Part shown: positions 8,024 through 13,189 of the stretch, piece after piece
Layout: every line of letters starts with the position of its first letter
Position numbering within the stretch: the first letter of the stretch is position 1
NCBI GenBank assembly: GCA_947378615.1
Contig: CANCKV010000025.1
Coordinates: 1 to 13,189, forward strand
Length of the DNA stretch: 13,189 nt
From: Chitinophagaceae bacterium
Lineage (GTDB): Bacteria > Bacteroidota > Bacteroidia > Chitinophagales > Chitinophagaceae
Direction: 5' to 3'
Made by a program: the position numbers and the translations under genes
The notes under the pieces: model-generated
The model's database searches: none
Seen by the model: only the letters and a program-made list of their open reading frames with translations
What the model was told of the DNA's origin: nothing

Positions 8024-9073
8024 TCATGTTATACTTCGCTTTTTCAACAATTCCATGAGTGGCTTTTCTATATATAGATAAGCTAGTGAGCACACTAAAA
8101 TAGTTACAGTTGTACCGACAAGTATCAAAAAGTCGCCATTATAATGATTTAGCTTTCCAGCTTTTGCAAACATTCCAAAGGCAAATGCAAAATAGGAATG
8201 GGTTAAATAAATAGAATAAGATGCATTTCCTAAAAAGAGTAGAAAGGAACTGATTTTTGATTCATGCTTGTTTTTGTCAAGCAAAACAGCGGCAAACATG
8301 ATGATAGTAGATGGTATTCCATATACAATTACTCTATTTGCATTTATAAACAACTTGCTAAGCATTAAGGCACATCCCAAATAAAACAGCAACCATAAAA
8401 GATTTCTATTGATTTCAAATTTCCATTTCATCACAACCCATGCTACAATAGCACCTAAAATAAATTCTATATTCATGGGATATGCCACTAAGTAACTAAA
8501 TGCTGGTATTTTCAAAAAAGTACTAATTAAATAAATTAAAGCAAATAGTAAGGCGATATAAAAAGTATTTGATAAGCAACGACGAAATATCAAAACCACT
8601 GCAAAGATTAGATAAAAGTACATTTCATAAGCAAGCGACCACCCCTGTTCCAATAAAGGACGAAACCCCGCATGAGCAGAAAAATAGGGGATGAGAAAAT
8701 AAGAACAGGATAAAAATGTTAAATCAAAGTGTTGATCCTTAAAAGCAATATGTGTTGCCCAAAGTAGTAGAAGGACTGTTGTCCAAAACCAATACAATGG
8801 CATAATCCGTAATATTCTTTTTTTCAGAAACAATAAGGATATGCTAAGCGAACCTTTCTGTGTATCAGGATTTGGACATTGTGTATAAAACATGATGAAG
8901 CCACTGATGACAAAAAATAAATCGACACCGGCTTCTCCAAGATGTCCTAGACCACTATTAAGGAAAAATGATTTACGGTTACAATTAGAATAAGCAATAT
9001 TAAAATGATTAAATACGACCATAGATGCTGCTATAGCACGCAAAATCTGCACAAGTTTCAACTCTTTTGTCAT
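8024..9073 (-). CDS. Acyltransferase 3 family (OafA/YrhL-like) membrane protein
   Basis: A 349-residue integral membrane acyltransferase. It begins with the typical LQILRAIAA-type helix (here LVQILRAIAASMVVFNHFN) carrying R12 and the conserved H23. GEAGVDLFFVISGFIMFYT at about 46-64 is the second signature. Around ten hydrophobic segments follow, and the end YLYIEKPLMELLKKR matches the usual closing IEKP motif. Such enzymes move acetyl or other acyl groups from the cytoplasm onto extracytoplasmic sugars of O-antigen, capsule, exopolysaccharide or peptidoglycan. No polysaccharide cluster is seen beside it, so the acceptor is unknown. It is divergent from the protease gene. I see no convincing terminator in the A/T-rich 158 bp that follow. 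Confidence 0.92.
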   Translation of the reverse strand: MTKELKLVQILRAIAASMVVFNHFNIAYSNCNRKSFFLNSGLGHLGEAGVDLFFVISGFIMFYTQCPNPDTQKGSLSISLLFLKKRILRIMPLYWFWTTVLLLLWATHIAFKDQHFDLTFLSCSYFLIPYFSAHAGFRPLLEQGWSLAYEMYFYLIFAVVLIFRRCLSNTFYIALLFALIYLISTFLKIPAFSYLVAYPMNIEFILGAIVAWVVMKWKFEINRNLLWLLFYLGCALMLSKLFINANRVIVYGIPSTIIMFAAVLLDKNKHESKISSFLLFLGNASYSIYLTHSYFAFAFGMFAKAGKLNHYNGDFLILVGTTVTILVCSLAYLYIEKPLMELLKKRSIT

Positions 9074-9310
9074 TTGGTAAAAATATAAGAAATTTTGAAA
9101 AAATGATAATTAGAAAAGAAACATGTCTTTTTAGTGATTATCTATCAGTTATTCTTTAATTTTTATTTAATAATTGATGTTACAAACAACTTTACTTATT
9201 TCAAAAATGACTATTTATAAAACAGCCAAATACACCTAGATATTTCACTTCAAAGCACTCTCTAAAATACGATTATTTCAGAAACCTTTGTTAATCACAT
9301 TTAGTGGGAA
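9074..9310. promoter_or_regulatory. Divergent promoter region, acyltransferase and protease
   Basis: A 237-bp A/T-rich spacer without ORFs that must hold the promoters of both flanking genes. AACCTTTG (9283-9290) before the protease gene differs by one base from the Bacteroidota TAnnTTTG element, but I find no TTG partner at the usual distance. Promoter positions are therefore not resolved. Confidence 0.3.
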
Positions 9311-11503
9311 ATGAAAGCCATTAATAATTCCATTACATTTGAGTTTTCTTTCTCTATGCAAAAAATTTTGATTTTTATGATTCGTAACAAAAGGTGGATT
9401 CTATCGATTGTAATAGTGGTGGCTTGTGTATGCTTTGCTTTTAATAAAATACAAGGTAAAAATGATGGTGGTACACCCAAACAAAAACTATTGACAGCAG
9501 TCGGACAACTTCTTCAACAAGAACATTATAGCCCACAGCCAATTGATGATGCCTTTTCGAAAAAAGTATTTAAGAAATATTTAGAAGAACTTGACGGAGA
9601 TAAAACTTTGTTTTTACAATCTGATATTGAATCACTAAAAAAGTTTGAAACTTCTATTGATGAAGAAATTAAAGGAACTTCCGAGATTCTTTTTACGCCT
9701 GCCGTTGACACCATTTATGCAAAAAGAGTTCCTGAAGTGGTTGCCATTTATAAGGATATTCTTTCGAAACCCTTTGATTTTACTGTACAAGAATCACTTT
9801 CAACGGAAACTGACAAGCAAACTTATCCTTTGAACGAAACAGAAAGAAAAGACAGACTTCGCAAACATTTAAAATATCTAACCTTAGAACGTTATGTTGA
9901 CTTGATGGAAGAAAGGGAAAAGAGCAAGGTAGATAGTATTACCAAAAGAACGGACTCCGAACTTGAATTAATTGCGCGTAATAAAGTATTGAAGACTACT
10001 GATAGGATGTATGACAGGATTAAGGTAAAATTAACCCCTGAAGAACGTTTCAATATGTTTGTAAATATCATTACTAATCTAATGGATCCTCACTCGGATT
10101 ATTTTGCCCCCATTGAAAAAAGAGTATTTGACGAGCAAATGAGTGGTCGTTTTTATGGTATTGGTGCTCAACTGCAAGAACAAGATGGTACTATCAAAAT
10201 TATGAGTTTGATTCCGGGAGGACCTGCCTGGAAAAGCGGTGAAATTAGGGTAAGCGATATCATTGTAAAGGTTGGGCAAGGGGATAAAGACGAAATGATT
10301 GATATTACAGGGTTTGATGTTACAGACGCAGTAAAATTGATTAGAGGAAATAAAGGGACTTTTGTAAAACTTACACTCAAAAAAACTGACGGTACTTCCA
10401 AAACTATTACACTTCAAAGAGACGAAATTGTTCAAGATGAAACCTTTGCTAGGAGCGTAGTGGTAAAAACGGGGGACAAAAAGATTGGATTTATTTCTCT
10501 TCCAGAATTTTATGCAGATTTTGAAAGACCTAATGGAGCAAGATGTAGCGATGATGTTGCGAAAGAAATTACAAAGCTAAAAGATGAAAAAGTGGATGGT
10601 ATTGTAATGGACTTGAGATATAATGGAGGAGGTTCTTTGTATGAAGTCATTCAAATGGTTGGTTTATTTATCAAAAATGGTCCTGTAGTACAGGTAAAAG
10701 ATAGAGATGGCAAGATTGTAGTGATGGATGACAAAGACGCTAGTGTATTATATGACGGTCCTTTAGCTGTAATGGTCAATGAAACAAGTGCAAGTGCAAG
10801 CGAGATATTTGCTGCTGCCATACAAGATTACAAAAGAGGGGTGATTGTAGGTAGTACTTCTACCTATGGAAAGGGTACTGTTCAGCGTAATATTCCTTTG
10901 GGCAAGCCGCTTGACTTTTTCTCAGGAAGAACAGAGATGGGTGCAGTAAAGTTGACATTTCAAAAGTTTTATCGAGTTAGTGGCGGTTCTACACAATTAA
11001 AAGGTGTAAGTTCTGATGTGGTTTTACCAGATCCTTATGATTACATTAAGATTCGCGAAAAAGATAACCCTAGTGCTTTACCTTGGGATGAAATAAAGAA
11101 AGCAAATGCGGAAGTATTCACAGGTTATGAGACTATCATAAAGAAAGAGAATGAGAAAATTAAGTTGAATCCTGCATTTGGTTTGATAAAATCTAATACC
11201 GATTGGTTAGCCAAAAACGTAGATGCGCCTGTAAACCTTGCATTAGATAAATATAAGGATCAGCAGAAAAAATTACGTAGTACTGTAAATCAAAATAATA
11301 CACTTTCTAAGCTGACTAAAGAGATGGATATGTCAGTTTTGAAACCTGATTATGACAAGTATTATAATAACCCTGACAAATCGAAAGAAGAACGTTATAA
11401 AGCTTGGATTAAAAATTTAAAGAGTGATTTGTACATTGACGAAACAGTGAAAATTGTTGCAGACATGACGAATCAACAAAATCCATTGGCGATTACACGA
11501 TAG
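9311..11503 (+). CDS. prc: C-terminal processing peptidase, S41 family (Prc/Tsp)
   Basis: A 730-residue periplasmic serine protease, slightly longer than E. coli Prc (682). A signal anchor lies near residues 29-45 (WILSIVIVVACVCFAF), followed by a helical N-terminal Tsp domain with DGDKTLFLQSD and DPHSDYFAP, a PDZ domain at about 279-375 starting GRFYGIGAQ, and the S41 catalytic domain at about 385-585. By alignment with E. coli Prc, S495 in NETSASASE is the nucleophile, with K521 in YGKGTVQ as general base and Q525 beside it. The C-terminal Tsp domain contains PSALPWDEI. It would trim or degrade periplasmic and envelope proteins from their C-termini. In-frame ATGs at 9356 and 9377 are alternative starts. 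The one at 9377 (MIRNKRW) gives a cleaner signal anchor and may be the true start. A terminator follows. Confidence 0.95.
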   Translation: MKAINNSITFEFSFSMQKILIFMIRNKRWILSIVIVVACVCFAFNKIQGKNDGGTPKQKLLTAVGQLLQQEHYSPQPIDDAFSKKVFKKYLEELDGDKTLFLQSDIESLKKFETSIDEEIKGTSEILFTPAVDTIYAKRVPEVVAIYKDILSKPFDFTVQESLSTETDKQTYPLNETERKDRLRKHLKYLTLERYVDLMEEREKSKVDSITKRTDSELELIARNKVLKTTDRMYDRIKVKLTPEERFNMFVNIITNLMDPHSDYFAPIEKRVFDEQMSGRFYGIGAQLQEQDGTIKIMSLIPGGPAWKSGEIRVSDIIVKVGQGDKDEMIDITGFDVTDAVKLIRGNKGTFVKLTLKKTDGTSKTITLQRDEIVQDETFARSVVVKTGDKKIGFISLPEFYADFERPNGARCSDDVAKEITKLKDEKVDGIVMDLRYNGGGSLYEVIQMVGLFIKNGPVVQVKDRDGKIVVMDDKDASVLYDGPLAVMVNETSASASEIFAAAIQDYKRGVIVGSTSTYGKGTVQRNIPLGKPLDFFSGRTEMGAVKLTFQKFYRVSGGSTQLKGVSSDVVLPDPYDYIKIREKDNPSALPWDEIKKANAEVFTGYETIIKKENEKIKLNPAFGLIKSNTDWLAKNVDAPVNLALDKYKDQQKKLRSTVNQNNTLSKLTKEMDMSVLKPDYDKYYNNPDKSKEERYKAWIKNLKSDLYIDETVKIVADMTNQQNPLAITR

Positions 11504-11525
11504 TGGTTAGTGATGGTATAGCCTT

Positions 11526-11564
11526 AAAAAGAGCCCTTGAAGTTGTGTCTTCAAGGGCTTTTTA
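11526..11564 (+). terminator. Strong intrinsic terminator after the protease gene
   Basis: AGCCCTTGAAG (11532-11542) pairs perfectly with CTTCAAGGGCT (11549-11559) around a 6-nt loop, with As before and a T-run after. It is the strongest G/C-containing terminator in the window, about 20 nt after the stop. Confidence 0.92.
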
Positions 11565-11585
11565 AATTTTTAAGGAAAGCAAAAG

Positions 11586-11793
11586 AAATAATTTGAGCAA
11601 TTTTCAACAGTATTACAATCGAAAAAATAGGTACTACAAGAAAAAGGTCTCAATACCTAGGCATATAGTCTCACATAGGATGCACATAGTTTTTCAATTT
11701 TCTATTGAAAAAAAAGAAGGTCACATAGGAATCCTGCTACGCAGCATTGGGAAAAGCATTAGTGAAAAGATGGTATAATTGCTCAATTTATTT
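11586..11793. repeat. 208-bp segment bounded by inverted repeats (MITE-like)
   Basis: The left end 11586-11602 and the right end 11777-11793 are inverted copies of AAATAAwTTGAGCAATT, matching at 16 of 17 positions. Inside are CACATAG-type repeats and a hairpin (TTTTCAAT 11691-11698 with ATTGAAAA 11704-11711). There is no credible gene within; the only open frame needs a TTG start and has low-complexity basic content. Size and terminal inverted repeats resemble a miniature element or an old integration scar. No target-site duplication is obvious, so the mobile nature is inference. Further AATTGCTCAATT copies or variants lie outside it at 11871-11884 and 12003-12014. Confidence 0.4.
11662..11730 (+). 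repeat. CACATAG short repeats
   Basis: CACATAG occurs at 11672-11678, 11683-11689 and 11722-11728, with a near copy CATATAG at 11662-11668. The 10-mer TCACATAGGA is exact at 11671 and 11721. The first three units are spaced 10-11 bp apart, one helical turn. CATAG-rich stretches of this kind recur in non-coding DNA of Bacteroidota in my recollection. Function unknown. Confidence 0.5.
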
Positions 11794-12076
11794 GTTCAAA
11801 ATTCCTGATTTACTTTAGGATTCGTTAATTACTAGATATCTTCATTACGTAGTTTCCAATTCAGTCATAAATTGAAGCTCAATTCTAGTTATCAATTTCT
11901 ATTATTTGAGTGCTTACTGACAAAAGGGAAATGAAAGATTCATACGCTAACCTCCGATTTTCTAGCATTATCTTACACCATTTACATTCATGCGCTAGTA
12001 GAAATTGCTCAATTACTTCCGTTTGCAAATTCTTTTCTTAACCCTTTTATTGGCGGTTTGTTGTTGACTTCTATAT
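11794..12076. other. Non-coding stretch with short repeats
   Basis: No supportable gene. It contains a palindromic variant ATTGAAGCTCAATT (11871-11884), an exact AATTGCTCAATT (12003-12014), and a direct pair ATTCATACGCTAA (11938-11950) and ATTCATGCGCTAG (11986-11998). The latter motif returns at 12.63-12.69 kb on the other side of the VOC gene. I see no clear terminator for the VOC gene here. Confidence 0.4.
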
Positions 12077-12490
12077 TCATTTCCCAGTCACTTTTTTAAA
12101 TTTATCAATGTCTAGAAATATAATTCCCCAATTATGTCCGTCTAAATCTTCAATATTTCTAATTTGCATAAAGCCTTCATCAATAAATTCTGTTGTCTCA
12201 GTCCCTCCCGCTTTTAACCCTTTCTCCATAATTTCATTGACCTTGTCAAGACTTTCTACAGGAAGTGTAAACGTTGCAATTCTGTTTTTTTTAGGGTCTG
12301 CTATGGATTTTCTTTCACCTGCTTTGGACATCTCAAGTGTCTGAAGCATTACATAAATTTGGTCAGTCCAAACCATACATTTTTGGTCATCAAATGTAAA
12401 TAATGGATTAACTGCAAATCCTAATTGCATATAAAAGTGCATAGATGCTTCCACATCTTTCACTGGTAAGTTGATGAATATTTGTCTCAT
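12077..12490 (-). CDS. VOC family (glyoxalase/extradiol dioxygenase fold) protein
   Basis: A 137-residue single vicinal-oxygen-chelate protein with the normal paired beta-alpha-beta-beta-beta modules: MRQIFINLPVKDVEASMHFYMQLGF at the start and IEDLDGHNWGIIFLD near the end. Relatives in this subfamily usually end the motif with DLDGHxWE, where the glutamate is a metal ligand. Here that residue is G122, so metal binding may be weakened or the site repurposed. Substrate and reaction are unknown; annotations such as lactoylglutathione lyase or bleomycin resistance would be over-calls. The ATG at 12490 places the conserved start motif at residue 1 as usual. The gene stands alone between two stretches carrying the same ATTCnTGCGCTA repeat, which suggests a recently rearranged neighbourhood. 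Confidence 0.88.
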   Translation of the reverse strand: MRQIFINLPVKDVEASMHFYMQLGFAVNPLFTFDDQKCMVWTDQIYVMLQTLEMSKAGERKSIADPKKNRIATFTLPVESLDKVNEIMEKGLKAGGTETTEFIDEGFMQIRNIEDLDGHNWGIIFLDIDKFKKVTGK

Positions 12491-12580
12491 TGCTTTTTCA
12501 GTTTAAGTTATTTGATTATTCTTTCTAATTTAAGTTTTATTATTTTTTGAGGCACTCTACAATAACCGACAATGAATGAG

Positions 12581-12657
12581 TAAATGGAAAGGAACTTGAC
12601 AAGAATATGCTATCTGACGATGACAATTGCTTCATTCTTGCGCTACTGTTCCATTTA
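12581..12657. repeat. Nested imperfect inverted repeat
   Basis: TAAATGGAA (12581-12589) inverts to TTCCATTTA (12649-12657). Nested inside, CAAGAAT (12600-12606) inverts to ATTCTTG (12634-12640). Together they could fold as a 77-nt two-stem cruciform. The inner right arm is also used by the palindrome 12624-12695, so the two folds exclude each other. Confidence 0.45.
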
Positions 12658-12695
12658 TGTCTGCCAAAATACCCCACTAGCGCAGGAATGAATTG
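12624..12695. repeat. REP-like palindrome with 13-bp stem
   Basis: CATTCTTGCGCTA (12633-12645) pairs with TAGCGCAGGAATG (12678-12690) over 13 positions with one T-G wobble. CAATT (12624-12628) and AATTG (12691-12695) extend it past a 4-nt bulge, and the loop is 32 nt. It lies about 90 bp beyond the 3' end of the broken RAYT transposase. REP-type palindromes are the usual partners of RAYTs, so this is a good REP candidate, though not proven. Confidence 0.5.
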
Positions 12696-12727
12696 GGTTG
12701 TAGGATACTCCTCGAAAATCAGGGTAC

Positions 12728-12753
12728 AGGCGCATGAATCCTTTCATGTGCCT
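12728..12753. repeat. REP-like hairpin downstream of the transposase
   Basis: AGGCGCATGAA (12728-12738) pairs with TTCATGTGCCT (12743-12753) over 11 positions with one wobble and a 4-nt loop. It is preceded by GGGTAC. It lies 31 bp past the end of the RAYT reading frame and has no T-run on either strand, so it is a better REP-like element than a terminator. Its arm contains ATTCATGCGC, the core of the other repeats here. Confidence 0.5.
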
Positions 12754-12784
12754 TTCGTTACTAATTCAATTTAATTGTCAATCT

Positions 12785-13189
12785 CTATTCCGTGAACGAC
12801 AGTAAGCCTTTCCCACTTGTATAATAGTCGATGGCACTGCTATACTTCCATTCTTGTGGTTCTATCACATATCCTGAACGAACCCGATTTTCATACAAAT
12901 ATTGCATCCTTTGTACAAACTTTTCTGCATCATTATCCAAAAGTATTGGGTGATTCTCTACTTGCCAAAATTGATATCGAAAATTATTTTAGCTCAGTGT
13001 GCCATTCTTTTCAAATATACCTAACAGCCATTCCCTTCGACTCTCCATAGGGTTTTTAATGATGGCATTAATCAATTTCCTAGCAGTAAAACTTTTGATA
13101 TTCCGCATCACCATTCCAATTCCTTTGTCATCTGTTGTAGAACAGATTAAATGAAAATGGTTGGTCATCAACACACAGCCATAAATCTT
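12785..13189 (-). pseudogene. REP-associated tyrosine transposase (RAYT, Y1/IS200-like), broken by in-frame stop
   Basis: The frame enters from beyond the right edge with KIYGCVLMTNHFHLICS, carrying the HUH metal motif (HFH), and continues through NIKSFTARKLI and ESRREWLL to a TAA at 12989-12991. Without any frameshift the same frame then reads YQFWQVENHPILLDND, FVQRMQYLYENRVRSGYV and EWKYSSAIDYYTSGKGLL to a second stop at 12785-12787. That second part is the normal RAYT C-terminus. By alignment with E. coli RayT (VDYIYINPV), the catalytic tyrosine is one of the two in QYLY (codons 12899-12901 or 12893-12895), after the premature stop. The truncated product should therefore be inactive for DNA cleavage. 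One base change, such as CAA or AAA to TAA, explains it. The N-terminus lies outside the window. REP-like palindromes lie just past its 3' end. Confidence 0.85.

Noticed and set aside
10079..10435. 118-codon - strand frame inside the protease gene
   Set aside because: It is a shadow of the PDZ-coding region of a well supported gene and shows no recognisable domain or signal.
11593..11778. 61-codon open frame on the + strand inside the inverted-repeat segment
   Set aside because: It needs a TTG start, is low-complexity and basic, resembles no family I know, and overlaps the CACATAG repeats and hairpin. Most likely a chance frame.
11571..12076. A tRNA or other structured RNA gene in the 500-bp gap
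   Set aside because: I found no acceptor, anticodon or T-loop pattern (GGTTCRA) on either strand; only short A/T-rich inverted repeats are present.
12541..12784. Possible integron attC site or CRISPR repeat
   Set aside because: The palindromes lack GTTRRRY-type core sites, no integrase is present, and there is no regular repeat-spacer pattern.
12989..12991. Readthrough or recoding of the TAA in the transposase
   Set aside because: No stimulatory context, selenocysteine-type element or stop reassignment is visible; other genes in the window use TAA as a normal stop. A nonsense mutation is simpler.
12817..13050. 77-codon open frame on the + strand
   Set aside because: It lies antisense to the RAYT frame, whose translation on the - strand clearly matches the transposase C-terminus.

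Overview
The window looks like chromosomal DNA from a low-GC Bacteroidota bacterium. Two proteins end in type IX secretion (T9SS) type A sorting domains, leaders are A/T-rich with no clear Shine-Dalgarno sequences, and the gene families (GPR1/FUN34/YaaH transporter, DedA, OafA-like acyltransferase, Prc-type protease, Bacteroidota-style REP-associated transposase) fit that phylum. The style suggests the Chitinophagaceae/Sphingobacteriia side of the phylum, but that is an impression and not a proof. Almost everything is ordinary chromosomal housekeeping and envelope content up to about 11.5 kb. The last 1.7 kb is repeat-rich and more accessory.

Layout. 1-59: perfect hairpin terminator. 59-1306 (-): secreted T9SS cargo protein. 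1449-1498: long hairpin terminator. 1524-2114 (-): acetate/succinate-type transporter, with a hairpin directly in front of its start. 2411-3094 (+): DedA membrane protein, followed in the same direction by two tandem paralogous MFS transporters (3181-4413, 4446-5675) and a family 9 glycosyltransferase (5793-6872). Converging on these from the right are a very small T9SS protein that is little more than a sorting domain (6939-7271, -) and a peroxiredoxin (7392-7865, -) with its own terminator. Next come a membrane acyltransferase (8024-9073, -) and, divergent from it, a Prc/Tsp C-terminal processing protease (9311-11503, +) closed by a strong terminator.

From 11.57 kb onward genes are sparse. 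A 208-bp segment bounded by 16/17-matching inverted repeats contains CACATAG-type short repeats. Beyond it lies a VOC/glyoxalase-fold gene (12077-12490, -), which has lost the usual final metal-binding glutamate. Several copies of an ATTCnTGCGCTA motif and palindromes built from it lie on both sides of that gene. At the right edge is a REP-associated tyrosine transposase (RAYT, HUH superfamily) broken by an in-frame TAA that cuts off the catalytic tyrosine region.

The genes do not form one pathway. The common themes are cell envelope (DedA, GT9, acyltransferase, periplasmic protease, T9SS cargo) and small organic-acid uptake (AceTr transporter and perhaps the MFS pair). The most interesting part is the RAYT relic together with the REP-like palindromes around the VOC gene. 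I see no convincing undescribed multi-gene system.
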